This document shows, in pieces, positions 34,047-42,906 of a stretch of DNA of 64,000 bases. Position numbers and translations under genes: made by a program. The notes under the pieces are model-generated. The model did not search any database and had not been told where the DNA came from. It saw only the letters and a list, made by a program, of their open reading frames with translations. The DNA lies in assembly GCF_019104745.1 (NCBI RefSeq), contig NZ_JAHRWL010000002.1:372001-436000 (forward strand), given 5' to 3'. How positions within the stretch are numbered: position 1 is the stretch's first letter; the number at the start of each line of letters is the position of its first letter. The stretch comes from Thalassococcus arenae. GTDB taxonomy: Bacteria; Pseudomonadota; Alphaproteobacteria; Rhodobacterales; Rhodobacteraceae.

Positions 34047-35106
34047 TCCGCAACAGCCGTGCCAGCACGCCCATCTCGACCACCGTGAGCAGGATGCGCA
34101 GGATGTGATGCAGGCTGACCAGCGCGGGGCTGGCGGCCAGGCTCAGCGCCACCACCGACATTTCGGCCACGCCGCCGGGCGCATAGCTGACCAGCAGGTG
34201 CAGGAAAGGCAGGTCGGTCACCGCCGTCAGCGCCGCGGCGAACCCCGCGCCAAGCGCCATCATGAACCCGACCGAGACCAGGCTCAGCCCGAACGACCGG
34301 CGCAGCAGCGCCAGGTCCAGCCCGCGGAACCGAATGCCCAGGCTGACGCCGATGGCCAGTTGCGCCAGCGCGATCAACCAATAGGGCAGGTGCAGGTCCA
34401 GCGAACCGGTCAGGCTGGCCGCCGAGGCCAGCACCAACGGCCCGGTCAACTGGGCCGCAGGCAGGCGCAGCCGGCGACCCAGCCACAGGCCGATGGCGGC
34501 CGTGCAAAGGATCAGCACAAGCTGCGGCGGCGCGATCGACGTGGCGGCGACATCGCCGGCCAGGCCCGACGCACTGCCCACCGGTCGGCCCAGCCACAGC
34601 GACAGGCCCAGAGGCAGCAGCGTCACCACGATGATGATCCGCAGGAATTGCTGGGCCGTCAGGATTCGCGTGTCGGCCCCGGCCTCTTCGCCCATCAGGA
34701 TGCTTTCCATCAGCCCGCCGGGTGTGCCCGAATAGAAGGCGGTGGGCCGGTCGTAGCCGCCGAACTGGCGGAAGATGACGAAATTGCCGCCATGGGCCAG
34801 CAGGACGAAGACGAACAGACCGGCCAGCGTCCATGGCAACGCCGCGACGAGCCCCAGCAATTCCGGCGTGACCTGGCTGCCGATCATCACCCCGATCAGC
34901 GCGACGAAAAAGCTGCGCAGGGTCATCGGATAGCGGTAGGGGCCGAGTGCGCGGTCGATCGGCGGCAGCGGCTGCAGCAGTGCGGTGACCGCCAGGCTGC
35001 CCAGAAGCCAGGGCAGCGGCAGATGCGCCACGGATGCCAGCCAGCCGCCCACGGCGCCGACCGCCATGAGCGCGAGGGTCAGCAGGGTGATGCGTCGCGT
35101 CGTCAT
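34012..35106 (-). CDS. AbrB-family membrane protein (putative regulator/transporter)
   Basis: The 364-residue protein has about ten hydrophobic helices in two repeats. Repeated patterns are PWLLGSLAVTALL...LRSFFVALIGVMIGSQVTPELL and LTGPLVLASAASLTGSL...ALAQLAIGVSLG, typical of the AbrB (COG3180) family. Members have been linked to ammonia mono-oxygenase regulation by name only, and transport is more likely. The start at 35106 (MTTRRITLL) is preferred over 35127. Its 3' end overlaps the ABC-F gene by 35 bases on the other strand. Confidence 0.82.
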   Translation of the reverse strand: MTTRRITLLTLALMAVGAVGGWLASVAHLPLPWLLGSLAVTALLQPLPPIDRALGPYRYPMTLRSFFVALIGVMIGSQVTPELLGLVAALPWTLAGLFVFVLLAHGGNFVIFRQFGGYDRPTAFYSGTPGGLMESILMGEEAGADTRILTAQQFLRIIIVVTLLPLGLSLWLGRPVGSASGLAGDVAATSIAPPQLVLILCTAAIGLWLGRRLRLPAAQLTGPLVLASAASLTGSLDLHLPYWLIALAQLAIGVSLGIRFRGLDLALLRRSFGLSLVSVGFMMALGAGFAAALTAVTDLPFLHLLVSYAPGGVAEMSVVALSLAASPALVSLHHILRILLTVVEMGVLARLLRISPPPRPSPPG

Positions 35107-35188
35107 ACCCTGCTGATACGTTCGCAAGCCGCCAGAAACAAAGCCTTTCCGCCCTTGGCCGCGGCGCCCGTTCGATTAGGTTCGGGCC

Positions 35189-36283
35189 ATGACGCTTTTC
35201 ATCGGCTCTCCGATCTATCGCGGTTCGCGCTATGGCACCCGGCACCCGCTGTCGATCGAACGGGTGCCCGCGGTGATCGACCTGTGCCGCGCCCTGGGCT
35301 GGCTTGGGCCAGAGCGATACCGGACTTCGCCGCGCGCCAAGCCAGAGGCGCTTTGTCGTTTTCATACAGAGGATTACGTCGCGGCCTTGATGCAGGCCGA
35401 GATGGCGGGCGCGGTGTCGGATACGGTGCGTCGGCGCTATGGGTTGGGCACCTTGTCGAACCCGGTCTTCGCCGAGATGTTCCGCCGGCCGGCGACGGCG
35501 GTGGGCGGCGGGTTGCTGGCGGCGGAACTGGTGGCGCCGGGCGGTGCGGTCTTCAACCCCGGTGGCGGCACCCATCATGGGCTGGCCGACCGCGCGGCGG
35601 GCTTTTGCTATCTCAACGAGCCGGTTCTGACGATCAAGCGGTTGCTCGAGATGGGGCTGGCGCGCGTTGCCTATGTCGATATCGACGCCCATCACGGCGA
35701 CGGGGTCGAGGTGGCCTTTTCCGGGTCCGACAGCGTGCGGATGATCTCGGTGCACGAGGGCGGGCGCTGGCCCTTCACCGGCGCGCTGGAGGATGACGGC
35801 GGTGGTGCAGCCTTCAACCTGCCGGTGCCGCGCGATTTCAACGACGACGAGTTTTCCTTTGTATTGCAGGAGCTTGTCGTACCGGCGGTTGTGGATTTCC
35901 GGCCCGACGCGGTCTTCTTGCAATGCGGAGCGGATGCGCTGGCCGAAGACCCCTTGTCGCGGTTGCGCCTGTCCAACAATGCCCATGTCGAGGCGGTCCG
36001 GGAATTGCGGCCGCTGGCGCCGCGGCTGATCGTGTCGGGCGGCGGCGGCTACAACCCGTGGAGCGTGGCGCGATGCTGGACGCGGGTCTGGGCGGAATTG
36101 TCGGGGCAGGACGTGCCGGAGCGTCTTGCGCCCCAGGCGCAGAACGTGCTGGCGGGGCTTGGCTGGCACCGCAAGGCGCGGCCCGATCCGGCGCTGCTGA
36201 CAACGCTTGCCGATCCGCCCCGCCCCGGTCCCGTGCGCGACGCGGTGCGCGCGGCCGTTGCCCGCTTGCGGGATCGGCTGTGA
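35189..36283 (+). CDS. histone deacetylase-family amidohydrolase
   Basis: The 364-residue arginase/deacetylase-fold protein has FNPGGGTHHGLADRAAGFCYLNE, the zinc motif YVDIDAHHGDGVE, and a third ligand region near LQCGADALAEDPL, with GGGGYNPWSVAR closing the active site. Bacterial relatives remove acetyl groups from small molecules such as acetylpolyamines or from acetoin-pathway proteins. The gene stands alone, so the substrate is unknown. A perfect inverted repeat follows the stop codon. Confidence 0.9.
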   Translation: MTLFIGSPIYRGSRYGTRHPLSIERVPAVIDLCRALGWLGPERYRTSPRAKPEALCRFHTEDYVAALMQAEMAGAVSDTVRRRYGLGTLSNPVFAEMFRRPATAVGGGLLAAELVAPGGAVFNPGGGTHHGLADRAAGFCYLNEPVLTIKRLLEMGLARVAYVDIDAHHGDGVEVAFSGSDSVRMISVHEGGRWPFTGALEDDGGGAAFNLPVPRDFNDDEFSFVLQELVVPAVVDFRPDAVFLQCGADALAEDPLSRLRLSNNAHVEAVRELRPLAPRLIVSGGGGYNPWSVARCWTRVWAELSGQDVPERLAPQAQNVLAGLGWHRKARPDPALLTTLADPPRPGPVRDAVRAAVARLRDRL

Positions 36284-36323
36284 CCAATCCGTCCTGTTTT
36301 GCCCGAATTCAGTACGGATTGGT
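36283..36323. terminator. inverted repeat between the deacetylase gene and tRNA-Gly
   Basis: ACCAATCCGT (36283-36292) pairs perfectly with ACGGATTGGT (36314-36323) around a 21-base loop containing TTTT. It lies between convergent transcription units and could stop transcription in both directions. There is no strong U tract after the stem. Confidence 0.5.
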
Positions 36324-36339
36324 GAAAGAGCGAAAAAGC

Positions 36340-36413
36340 TGGAGCGGGTAGCGGGAATCGAACCCGCACTTCAGGCTTGGGAAGCCGGCGCGCTACCACT
36401 ACACCATACCCGC
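36340..36413 (-). tRNA. tRNA-Gly (anticodon CCC)
   Basis: The reverse strand gives acceptor GCGGGTA/TACCCGC, D arm GTGT/GCGC, anticodon loop TTCCCAA with CCC, and T arm GCGGGTTCGATTCCCGC. Discriminator T and an encoded CCA (36340-36342) follow. The anticodon stem has one C-T mismatch at its second pair, which most tRNA models tolerate. Confidence 0.93.
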
Positions 36414-36447
36414 TTGCGACCGGGCTTACGCCCTGCCGCGGTTGCCG

Positions 36448-37461
36448 TCAAGCCGGGCGCAGGCCGGTTCGGTGGGTTTGCCCCGGGGTTTCCGCATCCC
36501 ACCGGTCGCGCCGGAATTCGCTGGGCGACTGGCCGGTGCGGTCGCGGAAGGCACGGTTGAACGGCGGCAGCGAGGCATAGCCCGCGGCAAAGGCGATCTG
36601 GGCGATCTGCAGGTGCCGCTTGTCCGGATCGGCCAGTTGCGCCTTGGCGTCGTCGATGCGCAGGTCGTTCAGCAAGGCGCTGAAATTCCGATAGCCCATG
36701 CGGGTGTTGATGATCTGCCGCACCCGGTGCTCGGGCAGCGACAGCTCATTTGCCAAGGCACCGATCGTCAGCCCTTCCTGCCGGTGGATGCCGGTGGCCA
36801 GCAGATCGGCCAGCGCGCGGGCATCCGCCTCGTCGCGGAAATCAACGCGGTTGCGGGGTTGGTGCGTGTCGAACAGGCCCGGTCGCAGGGCGGTGATCCA
36901 GATCGCAAATCCCAGGGCGACGGCCAGGTCGGTGGCCAGCTTGGCGATCAGCAGGGTTTCGGTCGGCACCGGTTGCAGTGCCAGGGCCAAAGCGTCGGCG
37001 ATCCCGATCAAGGGCAACACCAGGCCGATGGTCAGCCGGAACGCGCGGCGCGCGCCGACCAGGTCTTCGGACAGGCCGGTGAGCGAGCGATAGACCACGT
37101 GACCCAGCACCGCGATCGTCGCCAGTTGCCCGGCCGCCGGCGCCAGCCCTGGCGGCAGCAGCAGCGCGATGGCCAGAAAGCCCGTCATCATCGCCCCCAC
37201 CGCACCGTGGCGGGGGTGTTCGTCGAAGATGCACAGCACCATCCACCACAGGAAGGCAGGGTTCATCAGGCAGAACAGCAGCAGCGCCGGATTGGCGCTG
37301 GCCGGATCGGTTCCGAGGAAATGATGCGTGATGCCGCCCAGGAGGTAGCCCGCGGCGGCGATGCGCAGCGCGGTGTCGATGCGCGCCATCGCGACCTGCG
37401 CCAGCAGCAGGATGAGCAGCGCCAGCGTGGCGCCGTGCAGGTAAGAGGGCAGGTCGGGCAT
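36448..37461 (-). CDS. AraC-family regulator with N-terminal membrane sensor
   Basis: The 337-residue protein has about seven hydrophobic segments over residues 1-200, then a C-terminal AraC/XylS DNA-binding domain with two helix-turn-helix motifs (LTIGALANELSLPEHRVRQIINTRMGYRNFSALLN and LQIAQIAFAAGYASLPPFNRAFRDRTGQSPSEFR). This layout describes a membrane-bound regulator sensing envelope or small-molecule signals. The start at 37461 has AGAAGG about 10 bases ahead. Two copies of GGACCGGTC lie upstream. Its target could be the neighbouring P460-like gene, but that is only positional. Confidence 0.85.
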   Translation of the reverse strand: MPDLPSYLHGATLALLILLLAQVAMARIDTALRIAAAGYLLGGITHHFLGTDPASANPALLLFCLMNPAFLWWMVLCIFDEHPRHGAVGAMMTGFLAIALLLPPGLAPAAGQLATIAVLGHVVYRSLTGLSEDLVGARRAFRLTIGLVLPLIGIADALALALQPVPTETLLIAKLATDLAVALGFAIWITALRPGLFDTHQPRNRVDFRDEADARALADLLATGIHRQEGLTIGALANELSLPEHRVRQIINTRMGYRNFSALLNDLRIDDAKAQLADPDKRHLQIAQIAFAAGYASLPPFNRAFRDRTGQSPSEFRRDRWDAETPGQTHRTGLRPA

Positions 37462-37520
37462 GGGCGAAACGCCTTCTGTTGACGGTTTGGGCTGACCCAA
37501 GGGTAACACAAGCGCGACGC

Positions 37521-37565
37521 GGACCGGTCACTTGGTGGCTGATCGATTTTGAAAAGGACCGGTCC
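37521..37565. promoter_or_regulatory. paired GGACCGGTC sites upstream of the AraC-type gene
   Basis: GGACCGGTC at 37521-37529 and the fully palindromic GGACCGGTCC at 37556-37565 are 35 bases apart centre to centre. Both lie in the region upstream of the regulator. Repeated palindromes at this spacing suggest an operator, possibly for autoregulation. Confidence 0.4.
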
Positions 37566-37649
37566 ATTTCTTCAAAAATCTGATAACGCTGGACAAAAGT
37601 CCCGGTTCGATCGGCCGAGCCGTCACCGGCGCGCCCGGCACAGCCTTGT

Positions 37650-38195
37650 CTACTGCATCATCGCGCCGAAACCGGCATTGGTGAACAGGTAGTTTTCGGC
37701 CCCGGAATGGCAGGCGATGCAGCCCGCATCGGCGCCCTTGGCCACCCGACCGGCCAGCCGCATCCCCGCCGGGTTCTTGTCCAGCGATCCGTCGGGCAGG
37801 TACTTGACCCAGAACCAATCGGCATTGTCTGCGTCATAGCCTTTTTCGCGGCGGAACATCACGGTGTAGGCGCCCAGGTGCTTGCCGGGATCGCTCAGCA
37901 CCTCTTCGGCGCTGACGCCTTCAGGGCCGTAATTGCGCTTGACCACCAGCTGGCCCTCGTGCCCGCCGACGGTGGCGGTGGTGTAGAAGGTCTCCAGCAT
38001 CATGCCGTGCGGCTCGACCCCGTCATAGGGAAAGGCCTGCAGCATCCCGTCGCCGGCCAGGCGCATTTCGGTCATGACTTGCCACAGCGTGGCAGCGTAA
38101 TCGGCATCGGCATCAGTGCCGAAGGCGTCGTCCTGGGCCATGGCGGGGCTGGCCAGAGCGAGCGCCAGCGTGGCGGCTTTGGCTGTGCGGAACAT
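37650..38195 (-). CDS. secreted single-heme cytochrome, P460-like
   Basis: The 181-residue precursor has a signal peptide (MFRTAKAATLALALASPAMA, likely cut near residue 20). A C-terminal heme c motif CIACH covers residues 159-163, with SGAENYLF just after. The position of the CxxCH near the end and motifs such as GAYTVMFRREKGYD and DWFWVKYLPDGSLDKNP match cytochrome P460-type proteins, which handle hydroxylamine or NO in some bacteria. The cross-linking Lys cannot be identified with confidence. It should be periplasmic. Confidence 0.75.
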   Translation of the reverse strand: MFRTAKAATLALALASPAMAQDDAFGTDADADYAATLWQVMTEMRLAGDGMLQAFPYDGVEPHGMMLETFYTTATVGGHEGQLVVKRNYGPEGVSAEEVLSDPGKHLGAYTVMFRREKGYDADNADWFWVKYLPDGSLDKNPAGMRLAGRVAKGADAGCIACHSGAENYLFTNAGFGAMMQ

Positions 38196-38346
38196 GGGTG
38201 TCCTCCTTTTGCTTGCGGTATCTCCATGCTAGCCGCCGTGGCCGGGCCGCTGGGTCACGATCGGAGCGCGGGGTGTCACGTTGCGGTGTCATTCCCGTGC
38301 GACAGCGTGACTGGACAGGTGCGCGGGCGCGTGGTGCAGTGAAGGG

Positions 38347-38655
38347 ATGAGATCTGTCTTAGCCGTCCTGACCGCCTGCGCCCTGCCGGGGCTTGCCGCT
38401 GCGCAGGTCTGCGTGCGCAACGACAGCGGGGCCGAGCATCTGTTCGCGGCGGAAATCAAGGGCGGGGCGCGCATCGTGCGGTGGCTGGCCTCGGGCGAGG
38501 AGCTGTGCGCGCGCGGCGGCGGCGACGGTGTCGTGTCGGTGTTCGAAAGCGCCGATGCGCTGGAAGGCTGTTCGCGCCTCGTGCCGTCCGGCCGCACCGA
38601 GGCGCTGCTGCACTACGCCGATTTCGACCGCTGCGCATGGTCGTCGAACCAGTGA
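38347..38655 (+). CDS. small secreted protein with paired cysteines
   Basis: The 102-residue precursor starts with a signal peptide (MRSVLAVLTACALPGLAAAQ). The mature part contains four cysteines (VCVRND, ELCARG, GCSRLV, RCAWSS) that could form two disulfides in the periplasm. It has no recognised domain. It is divergent from the P460-like gene across 151 bases and convergent with the corrinoid reactivator gene. The function is unknown. Confidence 0.65.
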   Translation: MRSVLAVLTACALPGLAAAQVCVRNDSGAEHLFAAEIKGGARIVRWLASGEELCARGGGDGVVSVFESADALEGCSRLVPSGRTEALLHYADFDRCAWSSNQ

Positions 38656-38800
38656 GCACAGCGCCGGGTCTGCGGAACGCGATCCGCCGAGTGACGTGCG
38701 CGGCTGTGTTCGAGCAAGCGTTCGGACCCGCTCACGCGTGGTGATACCGTGATCCGGTGAGTTCCGAGCGGATGATTCCGCGCGTCACCCGGCAGCTCTG

Positions 38801-40840
38801 TCAGGCCCGCCTGCGCCGCCGCCCGCCGCCTTCGCGGTCGCCGCCGGTGTTGAAGGCCACCTTTGGCAAGGTCACGATCTTGGCCAGTTCCGGGAACGGG
38901 TCGGTCTTGTGCGGAATCGCGTTGGCGGCGACGAAATGTTCCTGGAATTTCGGCTCGATCGCGGTCTCGACCTTGGTGATCTCGCGCACGGTGGCCTCGA
39001 TCTCGCGCCGCGAGGCGGTGTTGCACAGCGCGATGCGCGCGCCGGTTCCGGCGGCGTTGCCTGCAGAGGTGACCTTGTCGAGCGGCACATCGGGGATCAT
39101 CCCCAGCACCATGGCGTGCAGCGGCGAGATATGCGCGCCGAACGCCCCCGCCAGCACCACGCGGTCGACGGTGTCGACGCCCATTTCGTCCATCAGCAGA
39201 CGCGCACCGGCATAGAGCGCCGACTTGGCAAGCTGGATCGCGCGAATGTCGCCCTGGGTGACGGTGATACGCGGGCCGCCTTCGGCGGTGGCGTCGTGGA
39301 TCAGGTAGGCGTGTGTCCGGCCCTCGGGCACGCAGCGGGTGGTGCCGGTCTGTTCGGCCGATCCGATCAGCCCGCCTTCGTCCAGCAGCCCGGCCAGGCG
39401 CAGTTCGGCCACCGCCTCGATGATGCCCGAGCCGCAGATGCCGGTGATCCCGGTCTCGGCGGTGCGGTCCCAGAAGCCGTCTTCGTCCGACCACAGATCG
39501 CAGCCGATGACGCGGAAGCGCGGTTCCTTGGTGACGGGGTCGATGCGGATCGCCTCGATGGCGCCGGGTGCGGCGCGCTGGCCGGAACTGATCTGCGCGC
39601 CTTCAAAGGCCGGGCCGGTGGGCGAGGAGCAGGCCAGCACGCGGGTGGTGTTGCCCAGCAGGATTTCGGCATTGGTGCCGACATCGACGACCAGAACCAG
39701 GTCCTGCGATTTGCCGGGTTCTTCGGACAGGGCCACGGCGGCGGCATCGGCGCCGACATGGCCGGCGATGCAGGGCAGGATGTAGATCCGGGCCGAGGGG
39801 CGCAGCGCCGCGAGGCCCAGTTCGGCCGCCGAAAGCTCGAGCGGACCGGATGTGGCCAGCGCGAAGGGCGCCTGGCCCAGTTCCACCGGGTCGATGCCCA
39901 GCAGCAGGTGGTGCATGACCGGGTTGCAGACGAACACCGTTTCGAGGATCAGCGACGGATCGACCTGCGCCTCGGCGGCGATGTCGCGGGCCAGCGTGTC
40001 GATCGCCTCGCGCGCGGCGCGGGTCATCTCGGCATCGCCGCCGGGGTTCATCATGGCATAGCTGACGCGGCTCATCAGGTCTTCGCCAAAGCGGATCTGC
40101 GGGTTCATGATGCCCGAGGACGCCACGACCTGCCCGGTTTCCAGCGAGGTCAGATGCGCGGCGATGGTGGTCGAGCCGAGATCGATGGCCAGGCCGTAGA
40201 GCCCGGTCTCGTGCAGCCCCGGCCAGGCTGCGACCAGGCGCGGGGTCGCACTGTCGCTGGCCTTGTAGAGCGCCACGGTGATCTTCCAGTGGCCCTTGCG
40301 CAGCACCCGTTGCAGGGTTTGCAGCGCCGCGAAATCGGTGTCGATGGCGGGGATGTCCCATTGCGTCCGGAGCGCGCGGGCCAGGCGTTCGAGATCGCCG
40401 GTGGGCTCGTGCATGTCGGGCTCTTCGACCTCGACGTAGAACAGGCGCGTGGCCGGGTCCATCTCGATCACGCGGGCCGTGGCGGCCTTGCGCACCACCT
40501 GGCGGTGCACCTGGCTTTCGGGGGGCACGTCGATGACGATGTCGCCCTGAACCGTCGCCTGGCAGCCCAGTCGGCGCCCGGATTTCAGGCCGCGTTTCTG
40601 GTCATAGCGTTCCTCGACCGCGTTCCACTCCGACAGCGCGTCGGCGGCCACGGTGACGCCATGCTTGGGGAACTCGCCGTAGCTGGGGGTGATCTGGCAC
40701 TTGGAGCAGATGCCGCGTCCGCCGCAGACCGAATCGAGATCGACGCCCAGCTGCCGGGCGGCGGTCAGCACCGGCGTGCCGACCGGAAACCGCCCGCGTT
40801 TGCCGGACGGGGTGAAGACGACGAGGGGATCCTGGGACAT
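38801..40840 (-). CDS. corrinoid-protein reductive activator-like ASKHA protein (2Fe-2S plus DUF4445)
   Basis: The 679-residue protein has an N-terminal 2Fe-2S ferredoxin domain (CGGRGICSKCQ with further cysteine in GRRLGCQ, about residues 40-95). A linker leads to an ASKHA ATPase core starting LYGLAIDLGSTTIAAHL and containing VDVGTNAEILLGN, GICGSGIIEAVAELRLAGL and LAGAFGAHISP. This is the architecture of RACo/RamA-type activators that reduce inactive Co(II) corrinoid methyltransferases using ATP. No corrinoid protein or methyltransferase is present here. The tail is unusually basic (GGGRRRRRA). Confidence 0.85.
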   Translation of the reverse strand: MSQDPLVVFTPSGKRGRFPVGTPVLTAARQLGVDLDSVCGGRGICSKCQITPSYGEFPKHGVTVAADALSEWNAVEERYDQKRGLKSGRRLGCQATVQGDIVIDVPPESQVHRQVVRKAATARVIEMDPATRLFYVEVEEPDMHEPTGDLERLARALRTQWDIPAIDTDFAALQTLQRVLRKGHWKITVALYKASDSATPRLVAAWPGLHETGLYGLAIDLGSTTIAAHLTSLETGQVVASSGIMNPQIRFGEDLMSRVSYAMMNPGGDAEMTRAAREAIDTLARDIAAEAQVDPSLILETVFVCNPVMHHLLLGIDPVELGQAPFALATSGPLELSAAELGLAALRPSARIYILPCIAGHVGADAAAVALSEEPGKSQDLVLVVDVGTNAEILLGNTTRVLACSSPTGPAFEGAQISSGQRAAPGAIEAIRIDPVTKEPRFRVIGCDLWSDEDGFWDRTAETGITGICGSGIIEAVAELRLAGLLDEGGLIGSAEQTGTTRCVPEGRTHAYLIHDATAEGGPRITVTQGDIRAIQLAKSALYAGARLLMDEMGVDTVDRVVLAGAFGAHISPLHAMVLGMIPDVPLDKVTSAGNAAGTGARIALCNTASRREIEATVREITKVETAIEPKFQEHFVAANAIPHKTDPFPELAKIVTLPKVAFNTGGDREGGGRRRRRA

Positions 40841-40926
40841 GCGCGCTCCTGCCTTTGCGGCGGGAAGATAGCGATTCACGCCCCGAGGGAAAGGCGGGTT
40901 GCGTCGGATGAGAGGCGGAAAGCGTC

Positions 40927-41592
40927 TCAGCCGGTCCAGGGCAGGATGGTCGGGCCGAAAAGCCACACCGCCAGCGGCACCGGCGCGGTCGCCAGCAGCA
41001 CCGTCAGCAGCGTGGCCGGCGCGGTGAAGATGCCGCTGAGCCCGGCCATCAGGGCGATGCCGCCGCCGCCGCCCAGCACCGCGTTGCCCGGCAGGTTCAG
41101 CAGCACCGCCAGCGCGGGATAGCGCCCGCGCCGGACCATCGGGCGCAGCCAGAGCGGCAGGCGGCTGCCCAGCCAGCGCATCCGCAGTGCCGGTGGCGTT
41201 CCGCTGATCCGGGCGACCAGTGCCGCGCCGCGCCGCAGGTGCAGGTCTTCGAGCGCCGTCACCAGCCAGCGCGTCGGCAGCCACCGCCCGGCAAGATAGG
41301 CCAGGCAAAGCGCGGCGGTCGTGGCCAGCCAGACATAGGGTGCGATCTCGGCGCCGCGCATCAGCAGCAGCGCGATGCCGATCTCGACGCCGGGCACGAA
41401 GGGCAGGGCCATGAGCAGCACGAAGGCCAGCAGCAGCAAGGCCAACGGCAGCATTCCCGGCGCCGTGCCGTGCAGCTGGTCCTGCACCACGTCGAACAGC
41501 GACAGGCCGGCGGCGATCACGAGTCCCGACGCGCCCAGACGCAGGACCGTGCGCCCGATCCGCCGCGCGGTTCCTGGCTGTCGGTCTTCCAT
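40927..41592 (-). CDS. membrane protein, weakly VTT/DedA-like
   Basis: The 221-residue protein has about five or six hydrophobic segments. A PFVPGVEIGIALLLM stretch and the repeat-like LPGNAVLGGGGGIALMAGLSG resemble the re-entrant loops of VTT/DedA lipid transporters. Similarity is weak, so this is only a suggestion. The start at 41592 (MEDRQPG) avoids a poor upstream extension. It lies between the CoA transferase and the corrinoid activator gene on the same strand. Confidence 0.6.
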   Translation of the reverse strand: MEDRQPGTARRIGRTVLRLGASGLVIAAGLSLFDVVQDQLHGTAPGMLPLALLLLAFVLLMALPFVPGVEIGIALLLMRGAEIAPYVWLATTAALCLAYLAGRWLPTRWLVTALEDLHLRRGAALVARISGTPPALRMRWLGSRLPLWLRPMVRRGRYPALAVLLNLPGNAVLGGGGGIALMAGLSGIFTAPATLLTVLLATAPVPLAVWLFGPTILPWTG

Positions 41593-41640
41593 CGGACGAG
41601 TGTGCGCCGGCCCGGACGGCACGGCAAGCGGCGTCGCCGG

Positions 41641-42789
41641 TCAGCCCTTTTCCAGCCACCGCAGGATCTCGGCCCGGTTGCCGTCCAGGTCCGGAGCGGG
41701 CGGCCGGGTGGGCAGGTCGGGGCAGTCGGACATCTTGATGGGGTTGCCGGCGGCCTTGAAGGCCGTGCGGCCGTACTTGTCCAGAACGTCGACCACCATG
41801 TTGCGCGCCAGGATCTGCGGATCCTTCATCACCTGGCCCACATCCTGGATCGGGCCGGTGGGAATTCCGGCGTTGGTCAGCTTGGCGATCCAGTGCGCGC
41901 GGGTCTGGTCCAGCGTCACCGCCTCGATCAGGCGCTTCAGCAGCCGGGCGTTTTCACAGCGCGCCGGGTTGGTGGCAAAGCGTTCGTCCTGCGCCAGCGG
42001 CAATTGCAGGGCCACGCACAGCTTTTCGAACAGCTTGTCGTTGCCGGCGGCGATCACGAACAGCCCGTCCGAGGCGTGAAAGGTTTCGAACGGGGTGATC
42101 GTGGGATGGCGCGCACCCGAAGGCACCGGCGGCTTGCCGGTGATCGAGGTGATGGCGACGGCGTGTTCGAGGATCGCCAGCTGGCTGTCGAGCATGGCCA
42201 CGTCGATCTTGCGGCCCTTGCCGCTGCGCTGGCGGTCCAGAAGCGCGGCGAGGATACCCTGGCACAGGAACATGCCTGCCACGATATCGCCGATCGAGGC
42301 CCCCACGCGCACCGGTTCGCGGCCCTTTTCGCCGGTGATCGACATCACCCCGCCGCGCGCCTGAACCACCATGTCGTAGGCGGGCCGCTTGGCATCCGGG
42401 CCGGTATGGCCGAAACCCGACACCGCGCCGTAGACGATCTGGGGAAAGCGCGCATGCACGGCCTCCCAGCCATAGCCCAGCCGTTCCAACACGCCGGGGC
42501 GGAAGTTTTCGACCAGCACGTCGGCGCGATCGAGCAGACGTTCGAAAATCGCCTTGTCGTCATCGGCATGCAGATCCAGCGCGATGGATTTCTTGCCATG
42601 GTTCAAGCCGGCGAAATAGGCCGATTTCTTATCCTTGAAGGGTGGAAAGGCGCGGGTGTCGTCGCCGATGCCGGGCCGTTCGACCTTGATGATCTCGGCA
42701 CCCATGTCGGACAGGATCTGCGTACAGAAAGGCCCGGCCAGCACATGGGTCAGGTCGAGGATGGTGTATCCGCGCAGGGGCAGGGACAT
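41641..42789 (-). CDS. CaiB/BaiF-family CoA transferase
   Basis: The 382-residue class III CoA transferase starts LRGYTILDLTHVLAGPFCTQILSDMGAEIIKVERPG. It has VENFRPGVLERLG and the catalytic Asp139 in RPAYDMVVQARGG. These enzymes move CoA between organic acids through an aspartyl-CoA thioester. The start at 42789 has GGAG at good spacing. The neighbouring genes give no substrate clue; formyl-CoA, succinyl-CoA and crotonobetainyl-CoA types are all possible. Confidence 0.9.
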   Translation of the reverse strand: MSLPLRGYTILDLTHVLAGPFCTQILSDMGAEIIKVERPGIGDDTRAFPPFKDKKSAYFAGLNHGKKSIALDLHADDDKAIFERLLDRADVLVENFRPGVLERLGYGWEAVHARFPQIVYGAVSGFGHTGPDAKRPAYDMVVQARGGVMSITGEKGREPVRVGASIGDIVAGMFLCQGILAALLDRQRSGKGRKIDVAMLDSQLAILEHAVAITSITGKPPVPSGARHPTITPFETFHASDGLFVIAAGNDKLFEKLCVALQLPLAQDERFATNPARCENARLLKRLIEAVTLDQTRAHWIAKLTNAGIPTGPIQDVGQVMKDPQILARNMVVDVLDKYGRTAFKAAGNPIKMSDCPDLPTRPPAPDLDGNRAEILRWLEKG

Positions 42790-42906
42790 GGAGGTCTCCG
42801 GTTCTTGTGTTTGCTGCTCGCTGCCAGACAAGCGTGAAGCGGCGATGACGGCAAGGGCGTCGGGGCCGGGGGGCGGTGTTCCGCCGCACCCGGATGCGGA
42901 GGATGC

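Noticed and set aside
33713-36169. 818-codon minus-strand frame spanning the AbrB-type gene and deacetylase region
   Set aside because: The real AbrB-type gene lies in a different frame (34012-35106) with membrane helices and family motifs. The long frame has none.
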